From: Gamsiella multidivaricata
Taxonomy: Eukaryota > Mortierellomycota > Mortierellomycetes > Mortierellales > Mortierellaceae
Assembly (NCBI RefSeq): GCF_025024155.1
Contig: NW_026251712.1
Coordinates: 52,501-116,500, forward strand
Direction of reading: 5' to 3'
Length of the DNA stretch: 64,000 bases
This document shows, in pieces, positions 39,475 to 50,986 of this stretch. The notes below the pieces were generated by a model. It saw only the letters and a program-made list of their open reading frames with translations, was not told where the DNA came from and did not search any database. A program made the translations under genes and the position numbers. Position 1 is the first letter of the stretch. Each line of letters begins with the position of its first letter.

Positions 39475-41106
39475 ATGAGTCAAGACGAGCCCCAGACTGC
39501 ACCCGCCGCCAAAGAGCAGCAGCAGCAGGGCTGTGGTGTTGGCGAGACCACCCTTTTCGAGGCCTGGGCTATCTCTGATGGCACTGAACTCCACAGGCTG
39601 ATGTACCCTCCTTGGGAACTTAGGCCCAAGGACGTGGAGATCCATATCCTGAACTCTAGTGTCTGCACGTCCGACACCCATATGATGGACGAAGAGCGGG
39701 TCAAGCTCGTCGGTGGGGTCGTTCCGGGACACAAGATCGTAGGCAAGGTCATCGCAGCTGGACCCGAGGCCCTGCATCAGGTTGGCGATCGCGTCGGGGC
39801 GGGCGTTTTTGTAAGTTCGGTCTTTGTTCGATTTTTGTTTCTTTGTGAAACGTTTGACTTTATATCAGCAATGTTCTGTGGTCTGTGCGCTTTGGACTGA
39901 TCCTTATCACCACATTATTCTGCACGCGCATAAACACTAGGGCGGCACTTGCCTCCAGTTCGAGGACTGCGAAGCCGGCTACGAGCTGCTCTGTACTAAC
40001 GAAAAGTTCGTCTACAACAGTAAGCATAAGTCTACGTGCGACGCACCCGTTTGTGGCGGCTTTTCTGACCGTATCCGACTCGACAGCGAGTTCGTCTACA
40101 AGATCCCAGACTCGATCCCGCTCGATGAAGGTATATTATGGACGACGCATATAGAAAATACGATGCAGAAACGGCCTTGCTGGTCGACGATGAACCATTG
40201 TCTGCTTCTGCTTACCACCTTTTTTTTTTTTTTTTGGCATAGTGGTTCCATTGCTCTGTCCTGGCGCCACATCGTATGCTGCTCTTCGAAGAGCCGGTGC
40301 GGGGCCCAACAGTGTCGTCGGTATCAAGGGAATCGGGAAGATGGGCCATCTCGCCATCCAGTTCGCTAAAGCGTTCGGTTGCAGGGAAATCGTTGCCTTC
40401 GTAGACAGTCCTACTCTCATGGACGATGCCCTCGCTCTTGGTGCCGACTATGTCGTCGAGTAAGTCTAGATGGATGATCAAATGATGTCAAGCAGGCCCG
40501 CGATCAGCTTATGATCACTTCATGCGTCGTCTTCATAATGCATTTTATTCGTTTTTTTCCTTCTGCTCTACCTCTAGTCTCCATAACGCGGACCAGATCA
40601 AGACTGCGATCCACACAATCGATCTGATGTTGGTCAACAGCATCGACCGCTCAACCAGCTGGACTGACATCTTCCACCTGATGGTGAACCGCGGTTTGAT
40701 CGTCGTCCTGGCCTCAACTAAGGATCCTATCACCCTCCCAACCATGGAGTTGGTCCATCGTGAGCTCAAGGTCGAGGGATTGTCCCAGGGCGGTCGCAGG
40801 GATGTCGGAAAAATGCTTGCGTTCGCCGCATCGCACAAGATCCGTCCCTGGCTAGTGAAATTCAAGCTTGAGGATTTCAACAAGGCGATTGAACTCGAGA
40901 AGAAGTGCGAGGCCCGCTATTCGATTGTTCTAGAGGTCTCTGATCAAGATCCCACGGCACCTCATTCGGAAGAGAAGAGGGAGGCTGCTGCCGTCGCGGA
41001 GACTGGTGAAGAGCCGAGTAAGGTGACGGAGACCCCGCCCGCTGAGACCCCATCCGCTGAGGTAAAGGAAGCCAAAGCCTCTGAGGCCGAGGCTACTGTA
41101 GCCTAA
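39475..41106 (+). CDS. Zinc-type alcohol dehydrogenase (CAD-like MDR)
   Basis: Exons 39475-39810, 39941-40130, 40243-40459 and 40578-41106 join in frame to 423 residues. The fold is a medium-chain dehydrogenase of the cinnamyl-alcohol-dehydrogenase type: catalytic Cys in SSVCTSDTH, VPGHKIVGKV, GDRVGAGVF, the third ligand Cys in PLLCPGATSY, and a nucleotide-binding GIKGIGKMGHLAIQFAKAF. Such enzymes interconvert aldehydes and alcohols with NAD(P)H in the cytosol. Two departures stand out: the usual GHE at the zinc site is GHK, and the four-cysteine structural-zinc lobe keeps only three cysteines with altered spacing (GGTCLQFEDCEAGYELLC). The last 50 residues are an extra Glu/Ala/Pro-rich tail. 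Substrate and activity are therefore uncertain. Confidence 0.85.
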
Positions 41107-41288
41107 AACGGAAGCGATGGCCATCCGCGCTCGCAATTGTTTCTCTTCAAATACGGACAAATGACCCCCATGAGGGCATGTCAACAGCGTGGTGTCTCTG
41201 AGCTATTTGCTGAATCATAGCACACAAATGCATACACAATAAAAACGTCGCTTTATTCATGATCAAAGACATTAAACAATCGTGGCAG

Positions 41289-41312
41289 GAGAGAGAGAGA
41301 GAGAGAGAGAGA
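41289..41312. repeat. (GA)n microsatellite
   Basis: A run of about 12 GA dinucleotides in the 298-bp convergent spacer between the dehydrogenase-like gene and the membrane protein on the other strand. Confidence 0.85.
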
Positions 41313-41404
41313 GTTGTTTTAAAGGGAGCCATAAAACGATGCTGGTAGTGCAGGATATGCATGCTCCCATGATGAACGTGAAGTAGGGGCTGCTGGCTCA
41401 GTAT

Positions 41405-42244
41405 TTACTCGCGATGGAACAGATCAAGGTTCTTTCTCCAGAGATCGGGCTTTTCCTTGTGGCCGATAACCATGCCATAGCCGCCTCCTGCGGTATAGCC
41501 AACGCTTCCTGCATGGTTCTTTAAGAAGTCCTCACTCCAGCTCTCGCGACGACGACGTCGAGATTGGCGTATTTTGTAGCAGCTAAAGAGTACGGCGGTT
41601 AGGACTGCGAGGATAATGATAACTATCAGTACGATCACACCTGGGGAGAGTGGTCTCTGTTTCTGGTCTGTGGGGCCGGTGTGCGATTTGTTTGCAGATC
41701 CCGCTGCTGGGTCATTTGAAGCTGATGCGTCGGGGTCATCGGTTGAGCCATCGGTTGAAGAAGGGTCTTGGTTAGTGCCAGCGTTGGACCCTGCGGGTTG
41801 CTTCTTTTTGGGAAGTGTGGGTGAGGTGGAGGATGATGTTGAGGTAGCAACAGGTGCGGAGACAGGGGAACCGGTAATGTTGCTTTGGGTGGGTGGGTTG
41901 GGGACTTCACCGATCAGACTGGGCACAGGCGCTATGCCATTGGTCTTGGAGGGGTCGATGGAAGGGATATCGGTGGAGGATGTTGATGAGGGTTGCTGTT
42001 GCGGTTGTGGGAGTGCTGCTGGTACCTCTGAAGTGGGTGGGACTGCGGATGCTGGTGCAGGGGATGGGGCTGAAGCTGGAGGTTGCTGGGGACTGAATAT
42101 GTTGCCGAGGATGTCGCGTTTTGTTGCACGGTTGCGGTCGTGGGCGTGTGGGTGGTCAAAGTTACCGTTGAGATGGAGGGATTGGGTGTAGGAGAGGAGA
42201 ATTGGGCCGAATAGGGCCAAGACGGCGAGGCGGGAGAGGTGCAT
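41405..42244 (-). CDS. Mucin-like type I membrane protein
   Basis: Single-exon frame of 279 residues; the ATG at 42244 is used because the preceding in-frame codon is GTG. The N-terminus is a signal peptide (RLAVLALFGPILLSYTQS). Residues about 40-195 are Ser/Thr/Pro/Gln-rich and probably O-glycosylated, with one NITGS glycosylation site. One transmembrane helix follows (PGVIVLIVIIILAVLTAVLF), then a basic stop-transfer KIRQSRRRRRES and a cytosolic tail of about 55 residues ending in DLFHRE. The layout is that of fungal cell-surface stress sensors of the WSC/MID2 type, but there is no WSC cysteine domain and no sequence match is claimed. Divergent from the CC2D1-like gene. Confidence 0.75.
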   Translation of the reverse strand: MHLSRLAVLALFGPILLSYTQSLHLNGNFDHPHAHDRNRATKRDILGNIFSPQQPPASAPSPAPASAVPPTSEVPAALPQPQQQPSSTSSTDIPSIDPSKTNGIAPVPSLIGEVPNPPTQSNITGSPVSAPVATSTSSSTSPTLPKKKQPAGSNAGTNQDPSSTDGSTDDPDASASNDPAAGSANKSHTGPTDQKQRPLSPGVIVLIVIIILAVLTAVLFSCYKIRQSRRRRRESWSEDFLKNHAGSVGYTAGGGYGMVIGHKEKPDLWRKNLDLFHRE

Positions 42245-43487
42245 CACTGTGTGGTATCTGGGACAGAAAACACTATTCTAGGCAGGTAGGAGGTTAAACC
42301 GTAGAAACTAGTAGTGTAGAGTCTTTGAAAGAGCGATGAAGAAAACCAAACGAGAGAGTGAATGGGAAGGAAAGGAAAGAGAAAGTGGGACCAAAGAAGG
42401 CAGATTCGGATGTTCAGAGAGAGGCCCGTTGAACGAGTAGTCTATGGACGTGTGTAAGAATAGGAAGTGTTCCTGGAAAGGGGCCAAGTTAGAGCCCCGT
42501 GTCTGATTTATGAGGGAAAATAAAGGGTGATGGCGTCCAAGGGGAAACGCGTTATGGAAGATATGCTACAAATGCTGCTTCTCTAAACCTAGGGCAACAG
42601 CGATATTCAAGCGAAAAGGGCTGCTGAAAAAAGTATAGGAATGAGGAATCGAAGAAACAAGCCCTTCACAAAACCCGCTCGGATGGCGCTTTTAAATGAT
42701 GATCTCCGGGGAGTCTGTTTGGCTTTTTTTTTTTTAGGATGCTGATGAGGATAGTGATCGTTACTTGCTGGTCGCTTGCTAGTCCTTGGTCCCGATGACA
42801 TCCAGGGCTCTCGTTCGGGATGTCCTGACTTTTTTTTCTTGTTTCCTCCGTCTTTGCTCAGTGTTTGCTATTTCTAAAAAGACAAAGGGCTTTGACCATC
42901 CTCACCAGCACCAATTCAGAGCACTACAGGCAAAACTGAGCCCTCTCTTTTTTTTTCTGATGTCAAGTTGCTCACTATATCACCAATGTCTGACTGGATT
43001 CCTCCATGGACGTGAGGTTGTGTCCAGATCCATGCTGGTCTCCCTGGCTGATAAAATGGCAGCAGACTGGAAGGAGAGATAAGAAGAAAAATCGGCGGCT
43101 CCTTTCTCTTTGAAAGTGTTTCGGGATGTGCTCCTTGTGCTCTCTAGCAGAAGAGCTGGTAGCCGGCTACTCTGGATTCAGTTGCTAGGACGTGTGTCTA
43201 TCGACAGAAATCCGACAGAGAGGAACAAGATGTTGATTGGCGCAAAACGACGTGGGTATTACCCTGTTTTTTTTTGGCACGTATCGCACGCGAAAAGACG
43301 CGCCTTAACAAAGACGCGACTACGAACCCCACGTAATCGATTAACCTTCTTTATCTGAACATGTCCCTCATAGCCCACAATTTCATGCCATTCCCCTTCT
43401 GCATCACTCAGTCCATTCGGCCGTAGTTACAGCAACAAAGAACGAACAAAGCAGTTAATCCCACAAACAACATAACAACAACGACAC
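42245..43487. promoter_or_regulatory. Divergent promoter region
   Basis: About 1.24 kb between the divergently transcribed membrane-protein and CC2D1-like genes. No TATA box or known site was identified. Open frames within are short and lack coding character; T runs are present at about 42725 and 43265. Confidence 0.35.
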
Positions 43488-46400
43488 ATGTTTAGCTGGA
43501 AGAAACAGAACCCACCCTCGCAACAACGACAGCAGCAGCAGGCAGTCGGCGGTCATGGGGACTATAGTGACCTCATTGCACAGGGCATGCGACTTGCCAA
43601 CGAGGACCATGACCATGGCATAGGCGAGGACATGGACGACGACGACGACGACGGAGACCTTGGCGATATTGATCTGAATGACCCTGACTTGCTGGTAAGG
43701 GCCAATCCCTGCGCAAAATGGAGAGTCGTGTGTATCATTCCAGACCGCCATCTAACCCAAATAATGCCTCCGCTTGAACGAGTAGGCAGAACTTCAAGGA
43801 TTGACCGGCGAAGCTCCTGCCCCGAAGCCAAAGCCTGCACCAACGCAGGCTTCTCCAAAAACATCAACAATCGCTCCGGCACCAGTTGCAGCACTAGCAC
43901 AACAACAGCGACCAGCCGTTGCGGCAAAACAGCCATCAACAAATACCTCAGCTCAGCCCCAAGCGTCCAAGAAGTCGTCGCCATCAAGCCCGGCTGCCGA
44001 TACACCGGCATCATTAGCTGCGCTCGGTGTGGACCTTCATGGAGTCATGGAGGATAACGACGAGGATGTTGAACTCACTGAGGATGACTGGAACGATCCG
44101 CACCTTCTGGTAGATGCCCCTCTAACCTTATAAAGTTCAAATTATAGTGGTGCATGACAAAATGAATAACTAATGCGGTATATTCAACATCCTAGGCCCA
44201 GTTACAGTCCTATGGTGGACATGTAGAACACCATGATCAAAAGCCTGGAGCATCTGCGAGAACGGCAGCGGGAAGCACAGCAAAACCTGCACCTGCCTCG
44301 CCGCCTCCAGCAACATCAACACCCATTCCTACCGAGTCTGGACCGCTATCATCAGCTGACGCGCAGCCAAGCAGCGAAAAGAAGCCCGCCTCGACCAATT
44401 CGTCCATAATTGCGATTCCACCCAAGGACAAGGCTTTCCACGACGAGGATATGGATGGAGATTCCATTATGGCTGAGCAGCAACAGGAAGAACCCAAGAC
44501 CTCTGAACAACCGACATTATCATCTCCTGTGAAAGAAAAATCTCCAAAGCGACTGGAGGAGATTTCAAAAAAGAATGACAAGGATCTGCTGAGGCTTTTG
44601 CAAACGCGGGATAAGCAGTACAAACGAGCCGCATTGGACGCTAAACGAGCAGGAGATATGGCGCTGGCTGCGGAAAGGGTGAAGACATTCAAGACTCTGC
44701 AAACATGGATTCGACTAGTGGAGGCAGGAGGATTCCTTGACTTGGAGCTATACCCGATTCCAGATGAGCCTTCGACAGGAACGACCACGACGAAGGCAGA
44801 CGAAGGCGCGAGCCCTGCTGGAACATCTGCCTCCCCTGCGATTCCTTCAACGCAGCAGGGTGCGCCCCAAACTCCGGGCTCCAAGTCATATACACCACCA
44901 ATCTCATCGTCGGCGCCGAATTCCACAACTCAAGTTTCTAGCAGCATTGCGGAGGCGTCAGCAGAGGACATGAGGAGCGGATCGCTAGTTCGTGGAGCTG
45001 CAGGAGGCGGTATCGAGTTCAAGCGGCTGGCAGTGGATGACGACTTTCAAATAGTTTCAAACTCGGACGACGACACTTATGACATGCTGCAATCACAGCT
45101 CGAGTCTCAGATCAAGATGTGCACGACTATCTGTATGTACTACTATCAGATTGGAGACCAGAAAACTGCGGTAGAGTTCAACAGAGTGAATAAGGTCTTC
45201 AAGGCGGATCTCGTGTCGTTACAGTCGCACAGGAGTCATAAAATGAAGGCACCGGCGTTCCATTTCCAGGATGTTCGGTTCGAGGTAGAGGTTGGATTCT
45301 ATCAGGAGATCGGTTTGAATGATTTGGCACTCAGCATTGTCAGGGCATGGGACCTGTCGCATAAGGACGTGCAGCCGAAGGATATTGAGGCGTACGTGAT
45401 ATGGGATCTGGGATGGCCGACCGAGAACATGGCCGGTGCGGGAAACGGTAAAGGAACGACACCGACTGTCAAACGCTCGCCTAAACCCGACTTTAATTAC
45501 AACAAGACCTTAGGCATTGAACGGACGAAGGCCTTCCAGAGGTTTGCTGAGAAGAGGAAGGCGACATTTGAAGTGTGGCACTATAGGGGTCTACTTTGGA
45601 AGGATTATTTGATCGGACGCGCGCAGGTTCCGCTGGAGTCGCTCCTGAACCATTCTGAGATCCACGAGATTCTTCCTGCAAGTACTTCTAGTCGTCAACA
45701 TGAAGAGCTCTTTATTGTAGGCATGTATTCTAACCTCGCATCGCATGCATATGTCTACATAGCTACTGAACCCAACAACACGACGAAACACCGGAGGAAA
45801 GATTGAGATCAAGATCCGCCTGCAGCGACCACTGCTGGAGCCAGAGATTGTGGTCAAGGAGGAAAAATGGCTGGTCATCGACGAGTTTAACTCTGGCGGA
45901 TTGGGATTCCCATCACCTGTCGCAGCAGCAGCACCATCGCGTTCAGTAGCCAGTCCACTTGCAAGAAGGGCAGGAACGTCTGCAGGTAGGGCTACAAAGG
46001 GTGCTGCTACACCAGCAGCGCCTGCCAGTCGGACTGTCCCTATCCCTGCGCCTACAGCAGCACCAGCGCCTCCAACTACTCCAGCAGCGCAACCTAGACA
46101 AACGGCAGCACCGCTTAAACAGCCTGCAGCAACTTCAAGTACGCCAATTGCTGAACCTGCTGCTCGGAGCAGCAATCCAATTCCTGCGGTGCCAAAAGCT
46201 GCAACGCCTGCAGCAACAGCAAAACCTAAAATGGCAGCGCCAGCACCGGAAGAACCAGAAGAAAGCGAGTCCGACAAGGCCCTCAGTGAGCTCAACAGGT
46301 ATAACAACGCGATGTTTCTCGTGACATTTGCGAAACAAACCGTCGCAATGAACAAAAAGATGCCCACTATTTGTTATTAACATCCTGCTTTGTATTTCTG

Positions 46401-46790
46401 CTGCTCGCATCTAGTGTTGACTTGTTGGTATCGAATATGGTTTTAGAGAGCGAGATTCAACGAGCACAGCAGATGGTACACGATGCCCGGGCTGTGGGCA
46501 ATAAGGAGGCCGCAGAGGAACACCAGGACCGTTTGACTCAATTGGAGATCAAGATGAAGTTACTTGTGCTTCAGGTGCAGACGGGTCAGCTCACCATGGA
46601 CGCGTACTGCCAGACTGTGAACGCTCGCATAGAGAAGGACAAGAAGCTGGCGATGGAGTTCAAGCGGTTAAATATGTTGCCTGAGGCCAAGCGGGCATTG
46701 ACACGGTACATGATCATGGCGAAGGAGATGAAGGAGGTAGAGGAGGCCATGGCAGCGCAGGGTGAGGGAGACGAGGAGGAGGAGGTGTAA
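43488..46790 (+). CDS. CC2D1: CC2D1/Lgd homologue (DM14 and C2 domains)
   Basis: Five exons, 43488-43694, 43786-44109, 44196-45716, 45763-46298 and 46415-46790, join in frame to 987 residues. Near the N-terminus the motif DxDLNDPDLLAEL recurs as DDWNDPHLLAQL, the type of segment used to bind ESCRT-III (Snf7/CHMP4). A DM14 repeat lies at about 302-355 (RDKQYKRAALDAKRAGDMAL). A C2 domain follows at about 528-707, ending TGGKIEIKIRLQRP, and a C-terminal helical part contains SNMVLESEIQRAQ. Lgd/CC2D1 proteins regulate ESCRT-III polymerisation on endosomes and so receptor sorting. The fourth intron is only 46 bp with a weak donor (GTAGGC) but a CTAAC branch-like site; it is supported because the C2 domain continues correctly only if it is removed. 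Pro/Ala-rich linkers separate the domains. Confidence 0.9.
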
Positions 46791-46909
46791 GTCAATCCTC
46801 GTCGGTACTCGGCCGTAGTGCTCTCACACAAAGGAGAGGTATAATAGATCGTAAAAAAACGACGAGTACAGATTAATACATTGGACAAGCTCATGTGCAA
46901 GGTGTAATT

Positions 46910-47256
46910 GAGAGCAAAGCACAGCCGCATTGCCTGGCGGAGGTCGCTGCACAAGGATGTGAATCGTTTTCTTGGGCGGCTTTTCTTCAAAGACATCAGA
47001 GAGATCATCTGTTGGTCAAGCTCTGTTTTGGATGCAATCTCGTTCAGAACGATCGGCCTGTGCTTGTTTGCTAGAACAACGGGAATCGAGACGCGCCAGA
47101 GTATGAGCTTGTCTGCATCGACATCGCTGAGGTCGTTGGTCTTCTTGGTCTTGATTGCGTCCTTGAGGTCATCAGCGGTGTCTGTAGATGTAGCTTTGAC
47201 AGAGAATGCGTTTCTCCATCAAAAAGACAAAACAGATTCAGGCGGTCGTCCGTCAT
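46910..47256 (-). pseudogene. Crinkler (CRN) N-terminal domain, frameshifted
   Basis: An ATG at 47256 begins MTDDRLNLFCLFDGE, the typical opening of fungal Crinkler proteins. The middle reads DDLKDAIKTKKTNDL and DKLILWRVSIPV in another frame, and the end IHILVQRPP in a further frame. Frameshifts are therefore needed near 47205-47213 and again near 46990-47015. The known domain is a ubiquitin-like header of about 120 residues that precedes NTPase or nuclease effector modules. Here nothing recognisable follows the VQRPP end, so it is a decayed header without its effector. It converges on the CC2D1-like gene, whose stop is about 120 bp away. Confidence 0.75.
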
Positions 47257-48857
47257 TGCTTCGGGTGTAGGGTGTAGAAGAGGATGGAGAAAGTAACAAA
47301 GGAGGTGTTGATGATGTATGCTTTAGAGGAAAGCGAGGGATGAAAGAAAAGGAGAGCGATGGAAGAAAGGCGGGGGATGAAAGAAATAAGCCGAAGATAA
47401 GGGATGAGTGATGGCAAAGGAAAAGAATGGGAAGGGGTGAGAGTGGTGGGCAAAGGCGATGAAGAAAAGGCGTGCAAAGATAGTCGAAACTCGTTTTTAG
47501 GCCGGGGTTTGTTAACAAAACGCGGCCAACAAACTTAATTTGACCTCTTGGGTGGTTGACAGAGTTGTTTAAGACGAAAAGCGCGGGAGCAGTGACAGAT
47601 TGCTTTTTATTTCCATGATGCGCTGCAAGGAAATAAAGAGCAATACGTCATACTTTTCACCGGTCCTTCTTTCAGCATTTCCTGTGAAGACTTCAACGCC
47701 GAATGCAGAGGTGAGGTATTTCTTTTCTCTGTTGTTCTACCTCCCCGCCTTGCATTAAACAATAGATGCGTCTAGCCCATTCCCTCTCGCAAGAGAGTGT
47801 AGCTACGGCTCGTGAAGGGATTGTTGCAATGGCGCTTCTCTTTCTTGGTTTTACTTCCTGCCTTGCATCAAACAATATATACGTCTAGCCCATTCGCAGG
47901 CGATTCCTCCCCAACCAACCAACCAACCAACCAACCACCACCACCACCAGTGCACCCATCCTCAGGACACTCACTTCCAAAAGGATCGGCTTGAACAATG
48001 AAAGCGGTCCTGGTACGCCCAGTTCATAGGACATAAGGAATATTCCTCACTATATTCCCACTACGCCCTATTCAAGGAATGAATCTCCTGCAACATCCTG
48101 TCAGTTGACAGGGCTTCCTTCTACACCTTCCAATCGGAACGTCTTACGAAACGCGGCGGCGATGCTTTCCTCTTGGGGATGGACGCGACTCGACAAGCTG
48201 GCGAAGGAGCTCAGTGATTTCCGCTGCATCCGCTACGATGATTGAGGTCGTTCGTCCCATTAGTCTGGACGAGGAAGAGGATATGGCACTGCAATCGACA
48301 CCTCGTACTCAGAAGCGCACCATTGCAGATTTCTCATCCCCTTTGTTCAGTTCCGCCTGGCTCGCTAAGCCCCCAACATCAGGCTAAGTCGGATCGAGCG
48401 AGCTCAGGACAACAAGGGTGAACCGATGGTGCTCTAGAAGTGTATTATTTGCCGATGCACTTTCATCCTTCACCGTCGAACTGTTAACGCTGTCGATTGA
48501 CTATTGCTTTGTAAGTTTCCTTGTTTGCTTTTCGCTTATATAATCTACTCCCTCGCTTTACCTGTATCGTATATAATATACTGCTTGTAAATAAACTCGT
48601 GCTTGGACATCGGTTTGATATATACTTGGCTGCTCCGCGAACGTCCCCATGGTCGGTAAAAATAATTAGCTCTGTGATGTCCATTTGGACCGCGATTACA
48701 AACACATCTCATTTCTTCACATTTCCCCTCGTACGTCCCCCATTCACATCGTCGTACTCCGCCGCTCAACTTCGCGTCACATTACTGTCGACCACTTGTT
48801 GTGCACGACTGCGCCTCAACTTCCAATAGACTATTAACCTTGCGTTGTCGTAGCATC
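47257..48857. other. Gene-free region with duplicated segment and (AACC)n
   Basis: About 1.6 kb. A segment around CTTGCATTAAACAATAGATG (47749) recurs as CTTGCATCAAACAATATATA (47860), a partial direct duplication about 111 bp apart including CGTCTAGCCCATTC. An (AACC)n microsatellite lies at 47915-47935 and (CCA)n just after. The last few hundred bases are the presumed promoter and leader of the next gene. Confidence 0.45.
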
Positions 48858-50904
48858 ATGTCTATGTCCATGAAAAGTCAGCAGTTCACCTTGGAGGAAT
48901 TCAAATCAGCCAGTCCAGACGACTTAAGCCCAGCGGCCTTTCTCCAATGGATAGACGGCACGTTTAAGGACAAAGAGAAGCTGCACCTGGCTTATGTCTC
49001 ATTATACAGTCAAGCCAAAAAATCACCTGTTCCCGAGATACGAAAAGATGGAAAGGAGATGCAACGAATGTGGAAGGACAGGGGTACTAGCCTGGACAAC
49101 TACTGGGTAGCTAAGAGTCTGAAGAAACTACAAGTATGATTCATGTCCTAAGTGCTCTATACATGTCCTGAGATATTAGATTTTGAAGTTAACATACCAT
49201 ACTCATGCGGCTTTAACCTAGTCCAAGAATGTGATCGCAGCTGCCAGGAATTCCTCCGCATTGCAGATTGCAGTGGGTGAGCAACATCTCAAGGATGCAC
49301 TTCGTGGACTCCAAGGCTCACAGAAGCAACGGTCTCAAGAGCAACTCCCAGCACAAGAGCAGGAGCAGCAGCAGGAGCAGGGAACATCGACATTAGTGCT
49401 CCTTGGGGACGAGCTCAGCTCAAACCTCTCGGATTCTGATTTCCAGCCTTCGACGAGCACCAGTGCAAGAACTTCGCTTTTCACAGCCGATTTCCATTAG
49501 CGCAATAATCTTACTGGCCCTGGGGAAACGTCATGCAGGCTAACGACGAAGTTTAAGTATGTCATTGGCGACCTGGACGTATCAGAACGACTGATGGCTG
49601 CAAGGAGAGAGATGATCAGACAGCAGTGTACTCTGAAATCAACAGCTGATCTGCTCTCCCTCAACTTCATCTTCACCAAGGCTTTTCTCGAGGATAATCT
49701 GCCGCCAGGAACTGCAAGCCGTCTTAACCAACAACCAGTCGCAAATCCAAGGAGCGAAGACGTTGATCTACTCTTAACCTGCTGTCTCAATGTGGGATCG
49801 GCCAACCACCAGCAAGGGAGGGCATACATCAAGGTGAGAACAGCGCAGCAAGATAGTGTTGCGGGTGACATCATATCGGCCTATGCGTCTTCAGGAGTCC
49901 TGCGTGATAGAGCCTCGAAACTTGCTATCAACGAGAACATCTACATTGAACAGTCAGTGAAGCCTTTCGTTACTGGCACTTTTGCGCAGCTTGACTTTCA
50001 GGAACACTGGTATGTGTCATTTAGATGCTTGATTAAGATGTCGTCCTTTGTTCACCATTAGTCTGCATATCTCACATAACTTTCATTTGTATTCAAAGGA
50101 CCATTGACCCGTTCCCAGTGCCAACAGACTACGAAGAACGACTCTATCCCGATTTCTTTGCCGAAAAGGATGGCCTTCCCTTTGCCGTGCTTGAAGTCAA
50201 GTCTCCAGATGCTGATCCGGATGATTGTGACGTAGATGTCAGAAAGGTAATCCTTCTCATGAAGTTGAGTCTTAACTGCCTACTTGAAGCCGGCGTGAAG
50301 GACCCTGTCGTTCTAGGGATGCTTGTTCAAGGTATATATGATGCCTCTAGGGCTCTGAGTTACTTCATTTCAGCTAGATATCGTGTTCTTATCCATATCT
50401 TTCATCATTCCTTCACTCTAGATCGACGGTGTGAAGTGTTCTCGATGGACATTACCTATGAGGCAATTTATATACCGAAGGCCCTAGGAATGTTCGGAAT
50501 CCCTGAGAACAAGCTCCAGTTACCCTTACTGCTGCATGCACTGGGTCCTTTGACAGCTGCCAGGGTATGATATAAGCCTTTTTTTTTTTTTTTTTTTTTT
50601 GCGATTTGTACTTACTAATATGTCTATATCCCTTTGCCAATTGCTTTAGGAGATCGCCTCCAACACTCTTGCCAAGATCACTGGTCGTCCACGCCGGGCT
50701 CAAGTGGAGAAGAGCTTGTTGACACGTCCATCATTCTATCTACAAGGAGTCAAAATCCCTGAACCGTTACCTCCAGCTGTGGTACTCTAATAGTGCCTAT
50801 GTTCCCATGATGTCATTGACCTTGGCTACTTGCAGGGTGCTGCATTGGGCCTACACGATAGAATTGCACCCTCACTTTGCCCAATCTTTGAGCACTGTCA
50901 ATAA
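48858..50904 (+). pseudogene. PD-(D/E)XK-like protein gene with in-frame stop
   Basis: Exons 48858-49133, 49222-50009, 50099-50331, 50422-50564, 50650-50781 and 50836-50904 fit GT-AG introns and one reading frame, apart from a single TAG at 49498-49500. Without that stop the product would be about 546 residues. The N-terminal part has an acidic helix (FTLEEFKSASPDDLSPAAF) and a Gln-rich linker. The central part includes KYVIGDLDVSERLMAARREM. The C-terminal part contains YPDFFAEKDG followed by FAVLEVKSP, the Asp and Glu-x-Lys spacing of restriction-endonuclease-like (PD-(D/E)XK) folds, common in Crinkler-type effectors and selfish-element proteins. No intron removing the stop in frame was found, so it is either a recent pseudogene, two separate frames, or a sequence error. 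The ends of all other exons are clean. Confidence 0.6.
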
Positions 50905-50945
50905 TTAAATAGACGCTGTGTCAGCGTCAATGTCATCCATCCTCT

Positions 50946-50986
<41 letters not shown>

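Noticed and set aside
47219..47518. 99-codon minus-strand frame overlapping the Crinkler start
   Set aside because: Pyrimidine-rich leader sequence read as Ser/Pro/Leu; the Crinkler frame beginning at 47256 explains the region better.
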